This document shows, piece after piece, positions 26,701-38,286 of a stretch of 64,000 nucleotides of DNA (position 1 is the first letter of the stretch; each line of letters starts with the position of its first letter). This DNA comes from Calliopsis andreniformis. Its lineage: Eukaryota > Arthropoda > Insecta > Hymenoptera > Andrenidae. The position numbers were made by a program, and so were the translations under genes. The stretch covers positions 10,062,501-10,126,500 of the forward strand of contig NW_027480432.1 of the NCBI RefSeq assembly GCF_051401765.1, written 5' to 3'. The notes beneath the pieces were generated by a model. The model did no database searches. It had not been told where the DNA came from and was given only the letters and a program-made list of their open reading frames with translations.

Positions 26701-28401
26701 GTGGCGGATATCCTGGAGGAGGTGGTGGATATCCTGGAGGAGGATATCCTACAGGAGGAGGTAACGTAGAACTTGGTTTTATTATTGTTCCTTGACTGAC
26801 CTACTTGATAAATGTGATAGATTTGATAATTGTTAATACTTGAGAGATTTGATTATAATTATGGTAGTTAAATGTCCCAGTCAACCATGTTCTAGTATCT
26901 GAGTACTAACGCTGATTTTATTTCATTTGGAGCTTAAATATTTTAATGTACCTAATAAAAACATGAAAATAGTATTATAAAATAGTATATTCAGTTACTG
27001 GGATACAATTCAAATGTGGAGATATGTATTCTGAGGCTATCTACTTACTGAGACATGTGACATCTTAAGAGTCCAAGTATTGGGACATTTACCTTAGTTC
27101 ATTTGTATATTCACTAATGTAGTGCACTGAATAAGTATACTATAGTGTGGTAGTATATTACATATAGTATAGTATACTATAATAGTACTGTATATACATA
27201 GTAGAATACAATACAGTATAGTACTGATAAGTCAGTAAACTTCCTTAGATTTTCTGAAGTTTTTCATCACAAAGACTTTGTTTAACCAGACGTTTTTAAA
27301 TCAACTTGAAAAATAGATAACTTGATACTGTTTTTAATGAAAACCTCAAATCTCAAGAGACAGTGTTTCAAGTCACTAATAATTGATTAGATGTTTAAAC
27401 ATGCACTAATAAGAGAAATATTTATATGCAGTTATTAGTCAAAGTGGTGATAATATCAGTGCCATATAGTACTATAACTTTCAGGCTATTATGAAAAAAT
27501 TTCATTTAATAATAGTCCCATAACTATTATTTATAGGCAGTCACAAAACTGATGATTATATATAATTCACGATTATAATTGTTGCAGGTGGATACCCAAG
27601 CGGAGGCTGCTCTACATGGTAAGTTTCATAAGATTTGAAATTTATCATTTGCAAATTAATTAAATTTTTTAAATAATTACTACATAGGGTGTTCCACAAC
27701 AGGCGAAAGGAAATTGAAGGAATAATTCTAAATGTCAAAATAGGGCGAAACTGAAAAATAATGAAACTATAATTAAGCCTTATTAATCAATATAAGGTTT
27801 TAAAAATTGGAAATAAAATCTGCCTGTAACTTGGCAAGCTGTTCAATGATTGCCATAAATATTTACACAATTTTATTACAGTTGTATGAAACGAGTGTTT
27901 CTTAACGTCAGTGGTTCTAATAATCACTGCTTTCTTAATTTTCGTCTCACTTTGACATCTGGAATCAATCCTTTTGTTTCACTTACTTGCGAACACCCTG
28001 TAGATTTATATCATTCAAAATCTCAACGTAATTTAACTACAATCAGTCACAAAACTCTGCATACTATAATAAAATAAAATTCTACACATTATAATAAAGT
28101 TCATCTGGTTTTAAAATTCTTACTCTAATTAAAGTTTGTGTGCATATAGAGCAATGCAGATTATGACATAATTTTTGTTTAGTGAAGTATTGTTTCTTAA
28201 GAGTTTTAAATAACATTTTTCATTTTTTGTTATTCTAGCGGCGGGGGTGGAAAGGCTACAGCCTCAGCACAAGCAAATGCACAAGCAAACGCTGGCGGCT
28301 GGTATGTAGAAAACAATACATGTTCTTTCGTATAGAAATTAAGTTATCGTTAGAAAAACGGTGTAGTACTATAAAACAATCTTTCTTTCAGGGGAAAGTG
28401 A
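23766..28401 (+). CDS. Secreted glycine-rich protein A (6 coding exons, 282 aa)
   Basis: Exons: 23766-23847, 24692-24889, 26296-26760, 27588-27618, 28239-28301, 28392-28401; GT-AG junctions and phases close exactly. Exon 1 encodes a signal peptide (MAGGTSWRLGALSLFLFAAS then LSALPTPG). Residues 28-170 form an acidic pro-region, including a run of prolines (KPPPPPEK). RKRR at 171-174 fits the furin rule R-x-K/R-R and lies just before S-Y-C-V-K-C. Residues 181-255 are GGYPGGGG-type repeats with scattered Cys, then CSTC, an alternating Ala tract (ATASAQANAQANA) and a terminal GGWGK. Exons 4 to 6 are only 31, 63 and 10 nt. Gene B downstream is a clear paralog with the same promoter, exon phases and C-terminus. 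Family unknown to me; silk-, cuticle- or egg-coat-like structural protein or a processed peptide are the likeliest roles. The start of exon 3 was chosen by phase and is the least certain junction, having a weak pyrimidine tract. Confidence 0.8.
25407..26220. mobile_element. MITE family A copy with a nested insertion, in intron 2 of gene A
   Basis: The left end CAGGGTGTTCTATGACAAG follows TA at 25405-25406. The right end TAGCACCCTG is followed by TA at 26221-26222. A second element lies inside (about 25446-25850), rich in GGGTACCCGA-like words with inverted GGGTTGGCC / GCCCACCC ends. The outer element stops only 75 bases before exon 3 of gene A. Confidence 0.6.
27129..27235. repeat. TA-rich imperfect repeat in intron 3 of gene A
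   Basis: Repeated TATAGTATAGTATACTATA-type words with occasional G or C, giving several overlapping small inverted repeats. Confidence 0.6.
27683..28000. mobile_element. MITE family A copy in intron 4 of gene A
   Basis: The left end contains AGGGTGTTCCACAACAGG and the right end CGAACACCCTG followed by TA. TGTCAAAATAGGGCGAAA and CGTCTCACTTTGACATCTGG are the subterminal inverted words. Confidence 0.6.
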
Positions 28402-28586
28402 AGCTGATGATACAAAAACGTGAAGGAGATAATGTATCAATGTATGCTGCCTCAAATTGTTGTAAATTAATAAATATTCATAACGAATATAAACAACTGT
28501 AAATCAAATCCATGACTAGATGAACTTTCGACTGTTTCACGTTCATTATCTTCATTGTTCATTTGTATACCATGTACCAAAGTTCA

Positions 28587-28592
28587 AATAAA
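28587..28592 (+). terminator. Polyadenylation signal of gene A
   Basis: AATAAA about 190 bases after the stop codon. The context (CCAAAGTTCAAATAAATAA) matches the corresponding site of gene B (CCAAAAGTTTAATAAATAA), so it is probably the real signal. Confidence 0.75.
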
Positions 28593-30510
28593 TAACATAA
28601 TAATAGGCAGGCTTACTTTTAATGATATTACAGAATTTATTATAAAAAAATGTTTAAAAATTGACTTATTTTTAAATTCTATGCCAGAGAAAATCCCCTT
28701 TATCATAGCAGTTAATTGTTATCCAAGTTTATTTTAATATGTTGATTGTTAAATTAAGTTCACTAAAAATTCTATCATATTGGCAATAATTCCAATTTAA
28801 AAAAGAAATGTTTTTCATTCATGTGCACATTTATTTCATAGTAGCAAAGTCTACACCTCCTGTCTATCTATTTCACATGTGTGCAAGAATGATAACATTG
28901 AATTTATGCTGTCCAGTGAAGTCTGAAATATTATTTTTATAAAATTTGACAGGTTTGTACTTATAGAGTAGCTGAAAATATTCGACACATTCATATTTTT
29001 TTTCATCGACTGCCAGTCATTGTAAAGAGTGAAAACCATCCCTAAAGATGGGGGTGGCAACATATTTGGCTTAATTATATCTCGAAACGTATTACATGTA
29101 GAAACATAGTGTAAATGAGATAATTGTATTTTTGGACGATGAATCGATCTACGTTATCAATTAAAAAAATCTATTTGTTTAAAAAATAAAATAGTTTAGT
29201 TGTTTCTTCCGACTAAATGTTGATCGATCCCTTCACAAATTTGTATGTGGATACTATAAACCGAAATACAAAATATTAATAAAACATAATTTTGAATTTT
29301 TATATTGCAAAGGAAATAATATAGCAATCTTAGTCTGTTCACATTTTACGTGGAATTTGATTCCTGTAATGAGTAGCTTTGAGAAACACATAACCTTATA
29401 ATATTCTCATTACTGTATTATAATAAATTTTGTTAATGTGTTCATTAAAGCTACAAATAATCAAACTATTAATAAACATACGCAACATGTAAGCGAATCA
29501 AAGTGCCTGGAATTTTCACATTAAGAAGACATACCAGTTGAAAATAATTTAGAAGTCGTTTCCCGCCAAAACTTATTATTTACTATTCACAAATTATTAC
29601 AGCTGCTTTAGGAAAAGTGATTTAGTTAAAATTATTATATGAATCTGAAAGAATTTCTAGAATAGAATTGCTACTTTGACAATGCAATTTTTTCTAACTT
29701 AATAAATAATAGTACTTAAATTTAATAGAAATCATTGTAATTTTTTCTTCATATAATTTTGTACTCTTTATTCAGGGTTTATTGTTATTTTCTGCGAATT
29801 CTGTGGACAAATTTATTTGATAGAGCTGATTACATCTTTGCCAAAAAATCATTACTTTAGTTTCGAGATTTAGATTTTAAAACATCTGAATATTTACTTA
29901 ATATTAGAATTTGCAGTTCCTCGATTTTTCTTCTAATACTTAAATAATTCTGTTTAACAAGACAATATAATTTTTTCTGTCGAGTATATACATTGTATGC
30001 AATAAAATGCTGCAATAGATGTATTTTTATTGTTCGTTGCATAGTTATTTAAGGTTCAGGGCTCAAAAATAAAAATTATACAAGCATTCAAACATTAATG
30101 AGAGTGAATTAAATTTCAATAAAAATTAACCACACAATGCGCGATTGTTTATTTTAAAACAAAATAACTTTCTTCGCTTAAAAATGTCTATCGCTTATTC
30201 CTGAAGAATAAGGAAAAAATAATGAACAAATTTTTTATAATTTTTCTTATCAATATTTTTCTATTCTCATGTCTTCAGATTTTTCTATTAAAAATATGTT
30301 ACAGTTCATATCTGTATCATTGCACACTATAGGGTTAAATAAGTTAGTAACTTCAGTATCACATGCTTAAGTAATTACATACAATAATTAATTTAATATT
30401 CAGTGATTAGGTACTAAACAATATTTAAAAATAATCGTCTCTCTTAGTGGTCCATGCGATGCTTTGATAAATACTGTGCACATAAAGTATGCATGTAGTC
30501 ACCTATTATA

Positions 30511-31034
30511 CAGGGTGTCCGAGAATTGATGGTATAAGCTAAAATGCAGAATAAAAATTTTTAATATCCATACTCCGTTTTTAAAAAAATTGAGTTTGAA
30601 TTTTAACCGAGCACTGTCCAAATAATGACTCCACATACTGTAAAGACACTCAATACTGCCAAACTGGAGAAATGCAATATCTACAAAAAATATTTTATTA
30701 TTATTTTGCACTGAAACAAAACATAAAATCTTCAAAATTATCCAAAAATGCGAAATATTCAATTTCACATTTTTCTGTAGTTACTGCGTTTCTCCATAGT
30801 TGGGCAGAATAGTCATGGCATAGTTGTCGTAGACGTAGATCAAGTACATTGTAAGTGTTTCCCCTACCCAGTGTACACATCAAGTATTCAAAACTGTATT
30901 TCTCGATCATAATTCAAACTCAATTTTCTCAAAAACCAAGCAAGATATCAAAAAATGTTATTGTATATTTTCGATTTACTTCTTCATGCAGAATCATTAC
31001 TTTTTTGCTTGTAGTACTAGTTATGGACGCCCTG
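30511..31034. mobile_element. TA-flanked MITE with CAGGGTGTCC ends
   Basis: TA at 30509-30510 and 31035-31036. The left end CAGGGTGTCCGAGAATTGAT pairs with the right end GTTATGGACGCCCTG. A second inverted word, AAAATTGAGTTTGAA / TTCAAACTCAATTTT, lies about 75-120 bases in. TA duplication suggests a Tc1/mariner-type source. Frames inside have no coding support. Confidence 0.65.
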
Positions 31035-31390
31035 TATAGAGGGTGTTCTAGTCGAGGTGTTGTAAAGGAGGTCCTCTAGCTGTTGTAGAGGAGATGCAAG
31101 GCTGTAATTTTGTTATAACTGTCTATATATTTTTAATACAATGAACAGTTTTATATACTTTGCAACACTCTACACATCCAGCTCCATAAATCTTGCTTCG
31201 TACATTATCAGACGGAGAGTGAGACTGAGCTTTTGACACGTGTGACTCATCACACATAACACAACTATACGTGTATACATCGTTTTCTAAATCTAAGAAA
31301 GATATAATGATTTTGATAAAAAAATATATTAGGACTAAAAATATATTAGGAAAAAAATATATTAAAATAAATTAGGACTCTAAAATCTTA

Positions 31391-31978
31391 CAATGTTCGA
31401 CAATAAATGTCAGAAATTTTAAGAAGTGACCCTACTGTCAAAATAGGACGAAATTGTGTTTGGGGCATTAATTTAGAGTTATTAATTCTTACAAAAACCT
31501 TTAAAATTCGCATAAAGTGTGTCTGACCTCTGGACATACTCTACTGCTCACGTGTCCTAGCCAGACACAGCGAAATCAGTAGAATAAAGCCCGACTCAGA
31601 CACATTTCACACATAGTTTGAGCATTTTCCCAATATGCAATAATTCAACGACGAAGTCTGAAACACAATTGAAGACATAGGTGCAATAAGGACATCTCAG
31701 TCCCTTTTTGCGAATATCTGTTCCATACATTCTACATTTGAAAAAGTAATAATTCATTCGAATATTTTTAAAGCTGAAACAAGATAGAAAATTTTGAAGC
31801 ATAGCTTGACTGCCACAATTACCATGAAGTAAACCTGCACGTTGTTTCTTATAATTAAATTTTTGCATTCACGTCCTCGATACTGATAACACCTCAATTT
31901 CATCTATCTTCTTTCAGTCTTATCTTAGCACGTAGAATGACCTCTCAGAATCTCTGACACCTGTCGTCGAACATCCTG
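31391..31978. mobile_element. MITE family A copy between genes A and B
   Basis: TA at 31389-31390 and 31979-31980. The left end CAATGTTCGACAATAAATG pairs with the right end CTGTCGTCGAACATCCTG. The subterminal word CAGAAATTTTAAGAAGTGAC has its inverse at 31940-31960. The right half carries an unrelated insertion of about 240 bases (about 31670-31915). Confidence 0.65.
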
Positions 31979-32100
31979 TACATAGCATTCTGAAGCATAG
32001 AAAATGAACTGTTGCAACACCGATCACATCACTAAGTACACCTTTTCCAAATTTAATGAAGAGCCCCATGATAACATGGTAACTATCCTAATAGTCCCAA

Positions 32101-32390
32101 ACCATGCATGTAAACTGCACTGACTCACAAACAGCAGCGCCGATGAATCCGCAGTTATTACGCATGGCCGAACGGTATAGGGATTCCCAAGGAAAAACCA
32201 AAAAAATCCGAAGATGCGATCATAGTAAGTAAGCAAGCGTAACGACTGAAAACAGTGGGGAGATGGCTTCGCGTTACTTCTGTTACATAATTATCTCAGA
32301 ATCGTGCACGTACAATGATCGATGCCTATAAAAGCGATGAGATGAAGGGATCGGAGCACAGCGTGATCGAGAGGTCCTGAGTGCTTCACT
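32101..32390 (+). promoter_or_regulatory. Promoter of glycine-rich gene B
   Basis: Collinear with the gene A promoter (23531-23765): TGCATGTAAACTGCAC, GGGATTCCCAAGG, GTTACATAATTATCTCAGAA, GATCGATGCC, then TATA. It differs by small insertions and scattered substitutions, as expected of an older tandem duplication kept under selection. Confidence 0.7.
32327..32334 (+). promoter_or_regulatory. TATA box of gene B
   Basis: TATAAAAG in the same context as gene A, about 30 bases before a CACAGCG initiator-like site and 64 bases before the start codon. Confidence 0.8.
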
Positions 32391-35300
32391 ATGGCTGGCG
32401 GAGCATCATTGAGGCTTGGGGCCTTGTGCCTGTTATTATTTGTTGCGGCCCTTTCGGCGGTACCAGCTCCAGGTGAGGAAACAGTTTCCATGTTGATCAG
32501 TGGAATCTAATTGAATCGACGAGTTGAAGAACAGAACAAGCCCAACACTAGCGATTATTTAAATGATTTCACAATTATATTACATTTGACCCTTAATTGT
32601 TACGGTAGCATCGCGACATTTATGGTACCTCATCTTTAATATTTGTTGTATAAAATGTGACTGAATTACTTATAGATTTTAGCACACTGAAAAGCTAGGA
32701 ATTTTCTCTGTTAGATTTTATTTTTCTGTAGATTTCAAGGAGTTGCAGGAATTCTATCACATTGCATTATAATAGTGATGCCATAGCACTTAAGGATTAA
32801 AATGTGTAGAACTATATGTTGTAATCGAATATTTCAAGTGTCCAAAAGTATGGTTTTTGGATTTGTACTGTTTCTCAACTCAGCGATTCAATTTTTTGTA
32901 TCATTACCATCATTACCTATTCCATAGACATTTAAACAAATTTTGGAGTCGTTCTGTGAGTGGAATTGTTCTGTTATGTACATTCGAGAAATAAGAATGT
33001 TTTTAAATCTAAGGAATAAATATCACTACAATACTTGTGCATGAGTTGTAAATATTATTCTAGCTTCTAATTGACATGAGAAATTTCTAATAAATATTAG
33101 TCCCAAAATTTTGTGAAAATTATTATTTTTGCGACAGAATTCTTTGTTATCTTAACATCTATTATACTTAAGACTCTGGAATCGGTAGAGTGAAGCAATG
33201 TTCAGGAATTACGACGATGTACGTTAAACGTCTGTGACGTCACAGAAAAGTGGTTGAGATTGTTCTTCGAAGACAAATTGACTAGAAAATTACTGATACA
33301 GTGTTAATGTTTGTGTAGTTATCAATGACGGCTGTGTCTAACGTTAGTTATAAGGTAGTGTGTATTTTAAATAAAAGTGTTTATATTTTAAATATTAATA
33401 GTTCTAGGGTGTGTGCACTAGAACTTTATTGTTAATTTTGATCGATTTTAGATTTATCATAGGATATTCGGCTGCAGGTAGAAGAAAATTTAAGTATTCA
33501 AGTGTGACAAGTGCTTTAGCTTGTAAGACCTACTAGTTGAGAAGTGTTGTATGTGACCTCGAAATTTTGGCAAGCTAATTTGCAAATGTTCCAATCGAGT
33601 CCAAATGTCAAAATAACACGAAAGTTAAGAATAATGAAATTACGTTTGAGACTTCGTTAATTACAAGTGTTTTGAGAAAAACAGTGACTGTCATCGTCGT
33701 TGATGTAAGAGGCCACTCTCTTTGCAAAGCTATGGTGGAATTTTACGACCCTTGACCTGCAGTGTGACTATGATAATCACTGCTACCTTATAGCCTGACC
33801 TCTGCCACGACCTTCGCTTTCACAGTTGTGCCTTTTGACTTGCTGAGCTTTAAACTAATTTCAATTAGATAAAATCGATGCTTAACAAATTATACTTAGC
33901 CATTTTTAGATAATTAACAAAAACAATTTTGTTATTCTTTATTTTCATATTAGGTTTAGTCAAAAATAAGTGTTGTCTTTTAAAATGAAATTGTCGTGTT
34001 AATAAAACTAGATTTAAATCTAAAATATATTCGTCGTTATTATTGACAATGTCTTGCTATTTTTCAGACGAGTTGTTAATTCTGTTTGCACAAAATCTTG
34101 GAACAGTAATTAGACCCTATTATCTCCATCGAAATTTATTTATAACTCAGCCCAATATTTGGACATCTAGAGTCACCTCTCAAATTTTCACACCTGCAGC
34201 GGAACATCCTTATTCATCGGGTGTTTCTAAATTGCTGATACAATTTCAACAAAGATTTCATGTGATATGTTGAAAACAATGAGTTACATTTCACAGGAGT
34301 TAGAATGGTGGTCTGTTTGCAATTTAGAGATCATAACAGAAGTGGCTATGAACTATGTACATTGTTCTTTGAATTAAACGTACCAGTTGTTGAAGAATGA
34401 AGTGAAAGCATTTTTTGTTTAAGAATTATTGCTTTTTACTCAGCAGCTATTAATATTGATATAGCAAGCAGTGATCCACGAGATCTCACAATGATCATTC
34501 CTATATCACCTTTACCTATCCTAATAGGCTCGTTCAGATTAGTGAAGTTACTTGAATTCAAATCATTTGGATTCAAGTAGCCTGGTATCAAGTTTATATT
34601 CAAAGAAGTCAAGCTACTTGAATTTAAATGTGGTAATACACATCAATTAATGTACAGAGGGTGTTGTTATCGCATTTTTCCGTTCATACTTCAGCAGTGT
34701 GTTCTACTAGCACAAATAAGACTAAAATATTATATAACAAAAAGTCCATAAGTGTTAGCTTCAGAAGTTATAACAAAAATATGAGATATGTAAAATATTA
34801 TAACGCCATTTCTCTCAATCAGGATAAGACGAGATGCGTAATGTTTATGTTAACTAACCTAAACATGCAGATTAGGATATGTTTACTGTTTTTGTAATAT
34901 TGAGTCTGTATGAAGACACACTGTGCACTACGAATATACTATTCTTAGTTTCATTCTGCCTTGTGAACAGATCACACTCTTGAAGATGCCACAAGTATTT
35001 TCTGTATCTGTTCACAAAGCAGCAAAAAGTCTCTTTCAAACTTTCAAGGCAAGATAAAGTTGAGAGGACTTCAACTTCACTTGAAGCTTGAATATAAAGG
35101 ACATTTCAATAAAATAGAAAAGATGTTTAAATAAAGTAAAAACGATATTTGAATAAAATAGAAAAGTAAAATAGAAAGGATATTTCAAGCGACTTCAATT
35201 CAAGTAACTTAACTAATCTGAACAAGACTATAGTACTAATACCTTAGTACAACTAAGTTATTAGTTATTAGTACTATAAGTAACTAAGTTATTAGCACTT

Positions 35301-38100
35301 AAATTCCCAATTGTTAAATTTATTATTAACGACACGAAAATTTCAGACCACAACACAGAGACAGTAAATAACAACGAGGATGCTTTACCACCCCAACTGC
35401 AATCACACTCGCCATCCCAACACGTGGACCACAACGCCCGAGACATACCATTAAAATCGAAGCTCCTGACAATGATGAAAGTTCGTGACAAGAGGACAAT
35501 TTGTCTTAAGTGTGGTGGATTAGGAGGATTAGGAGGTGGAGGTGGATTCGGAGGTGGATTTGGAGGAGGATTTGGTGGCGGTTTCGGTGGAGGCGGTGGA
35601 TTTGGCGGTGGCAAGGGTGGATATCCTAGTGGAGGTGGTGGATATCCACACGGTGGAAACTACGGTCATGGTGGCGGTTATCCTTATGGAGGTGGACGTG
35701 GTGGATGTGGAGGAGGAGGCTGTGGAGGCGTTGGATATCATCCAGGTGGATATTACGATGACCGCGGTGATTATCCTTATGGAAGAGGTTCGTATTCTAT
35801 CATAGGAATCTTCTGCCTTTTTTTATTTCAATTGTGGGTACAGTTGCGAACTCAGATGTTCAGGTGTTCTTCTGAGCTCCCAACCATAATCGCTAAAATT
35901 ATCATAGGAGAGCTACTAATAGGAAGTTCTCTTCTATTAGCATAGTGCAATAAGAAGTTCTTTCCTATTAGTATAATATGATATGAAGTCTGTCCCCACT
36001 AATAGGAACTAAAGTCTCCTAACTAATAACAGACAAAGTATTAGTATAAGGAAATCTGTGGATAATATAATAGGTACTTTTTTATGTTAAACTTGATTTA
36101 TTCGAATAGAAATCACCAAAATTGACAATGTTTCCAATATTTAGGGTTTTATGAAAGAATAAATTCTCCTATGTTTCGATATATCTTTATGAAAGTGGGC
36201 TTAACAGTTTCTTTAACTATTTTTAAGGAAAACGAAATTAACCTACTGTTAATAATGTACTGGTCAAATAATTACCACACACAAGTATAATCAAATTAAT
36301 GTCTATGGCACGAAATAGTGTAAATTGTATTTTCATATAAAAATATGTATCTTAAATACTATTATTAATGTTAACAAATTTCATGTAAAATCTTACTGAA
36401 AAAGTTTTGAATCACATTGGCTCAAACAGTACAAAAGGGTTAAAATAATTGTTATATTAAAGTATTTTGAATCATAGGCAAGTGGAATGTTTGCATTAAT
36501 TTTGTTTAATATATCCAGTTTAAATTAATTTTAGTTGAAGTCACATACCGACGTTTTAATGCAAAGTTAATAAAACAGTTAAAATTGCGTATTTTCAGTG
36601 TTAAATAGCTAAAAAAAAATTTATAGAGATAATTTGCTTAATACTATCATTAGTTCCTGAGAAGATCTATTAATGATTAGATAATATGATGTATTATGTA
36701 GGTAATTATACACTTCCAGACAAAGCTCATAACAAATCAGTAATGAATCGTCAGTTAAACAATACATATTTTTAGTATGCGCTTTATATGCATACATATG
36801 TATGAACTATCTCATCAACAGAATGAATAACACATATCGTTACCTTCTAATTAAATTCTTAAAAAAGGTTGCCTTAAATTAAATTAGAGATTTGCTTACA
36901 TTACAAAAAATGTTTCGAACCTATCATTAACTGTGTCGCTTCAAATTTTTAAATATTCAGTAACATCGAAGATAGTAAAAACTTAGGAGTTATAGCATAA
37001 ATGTATTAACAAAAGATTAATTTACATTATTATTATTACTATTAATCAAAGTAATAATAATATTGCACAATTTGTGCATATTGAATAGGTATTGTTGTGA
37101 GGTGACTATAAAAACAAAAATTTACATTAAACAGTTTATATCATTACATACTTATTTTCTTATAAAAAATGACTGAGCTTACTGTTATAACTTAAAATGA
37201 ACTTGTTACAGGCTCATATCCAAGTGGAGGTTGTTCGACATGGTAAGTTTATTTTAATGTATTTAATTTGAAATTTTGTAATTCGTAGTTCGATAATTGA
37301 AGTACATAATTGTACTATTTTTAATAAAAATTAAATTATATATTATCAGATATTTATTTATTTAGCACGTTTATTAACAGCAATTTTGTTTAGTAGTGAA
37401 AATTGCTTTCAAATTTATATTTTCGTGTTAATAATACAATTCATGTTTTCTTCGAGGTAGATTTGTTTGTGTGAGTAATGTCTTTTCTGATTTTTAATTG
37501 TCCAAATAGCACACAAGAATTTCTATACATTTTTATGTGTATTATTGTAAAGTAATACATTCAAGTTTGTTCTGCGTAATTACGAAAGCATAAATTTGTC
37601 ATTAGTGTTACGAAAGTATAATGAAATTTTCACTACAAAATTTGTTCTATTGACTTTTAACAGCATCAAATAATATTCTATTATTTTTTGTTTCAGTGGC
37701 GGAGGCGGAGGTGCAAGTGCTACAGCTACAGCTAATGCACAAGCTAATAGTTGGTATGTACATAAGTCATTGCACTTATAATTTATTACATATTATGTTT
37801 ATTCAAATAAAAGGGTGGTACAGTGTGTACACAAGGAAAAAGGGGGTAGTTATGCAAAATTATGAGAATTACTGAAAATACTAATTTGAAACTCATATTT
37901 TCAAAAAAATACCTTTAAATATTTAGATATACCTAAGTACAATTATTATAAACTTGAAATCAGGTTTTTGAAATTTCAAATTAGAAAAATACCTAATATA
38001 GTATTCTAATAATGTAAAACTCTTAATGCTTGAAGACATTTTATTGACATTTTGTCATTTATTATAAGCAAAACAATTGTTCTGTTCCAGGGGAAAATGA
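32391..38100 (+). CDS. Secreted glycine-rich protein B, paralog of A (5 coding exons, 206 aa)
   Basis: Exons: 32391-32472, 35347-35787, 37212-37242, 37697-37753, 38091-38100. Exon 1 (82 nt, phase 1) gives the signal peptide MAGGASLRLGALCLLLFVAA then LSAVPAPG. Exon 2 gives a short hydrophilic pro-region, RDKR at 74-77 (furin-type) before T-I-C-L-K-C, then GGFGGGFGG repeats, GGYPSGGGGYPHGG and CGGGGCGG blocks. The 31-nt exon encodes SYPSGGCST, the 57-nt exon an alternating Ala tract (ASATATANAQANS), and the final 10-nt exon Trp-Gly-Lys and stop, exactly as in gene A. It lacks a counterpart to the 198-nt acidic exon 2 of A. The exon 2 donor at 35787 (GTTCGT) is poor; an in-frame alternative at 35766 (GTGATT) would remove seven residues. 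Function not recognised; role presumably as for A. Confidence 0.78.
33459..34212. mobile_element. MITE family A copy (divergent) in intron 1 of gene B
   Basis: The left end AGGATATTCGGCTGCAGG pairs with the right end CACCTGCAGCGGAACATCC. CAAATGTCAAAATAACACG and the AGAGTCACCTCTC word are family landmarks. An apparent splice acceptor with open frame at 34068 lies inside this element, so I do not treat it as an exon. Confidence 0.55.
34527..35228. mobile_element. MITE family B copy in intron 1 of gene B
   Basis: TA at 34525-34526 and 35229-35230. The left end carries GTTCAGATTAGTGAAGTTAC and the right end its inverse, GTAACTTAACTAATCTGAAC. Subterminal ACTTGAATTCAA words repeat on both arms. 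The right end lies 118 bases before exon 2 of gene B. Confidence 0.65.
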
Positions 38101-38280
38101 AACAAGTGAAATGGAAATAAAGAAGCCACCAATTTTATGCTGCCTGAAATCGCAAGAATGAGCATTCATAAAGGATGTCACGAATCGTATCACATAAATC
38201 CATCATTACATAGATTTGTTACTATTTAACATCTCTCATCTTAATTTTTCATTTATGTAATGTGTATATACCAAAAGTTT

Positions 38281-38286
38281 AATAAA
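38281..38286 (+). terminator. Polyadenylation signal of gene B
   Basis: AATAAA about 180 bases after the stop codon, in the same context as the gene A signal. Confidence 0.75.

Larger units (their letters stand above)
28593..32100. other. Intergenic region between genes A and B
   Basis: No coding sequence found. It holds two TA-flanked MITEs (30511-31034 and 31391-31978). The rest is AT-rich DNA without recognisable features. Confidence 0.6.

Noticed and set aside
30499..31079. Several short frames between genes A and B
   Set aside because: They fall within a TA-flanked MITE and show no protein features.
34068..34275. Open frame after a TTTTTCAG acceptor in intron 1 of gene B, as a candidate missing exon 2
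   Set aside because: It lies inside a family A MITE; the sequence is the element's terminal region (CACCTGCAGCGGAACATCC), and no suitable donor follows.
35261..35741. Minus-strand proline-rich and Ser/Thr-rich frames opposite the gene B repeats
   Set aside because: These are the antisense and frame-shifted readings of the GGN glycine repeats.
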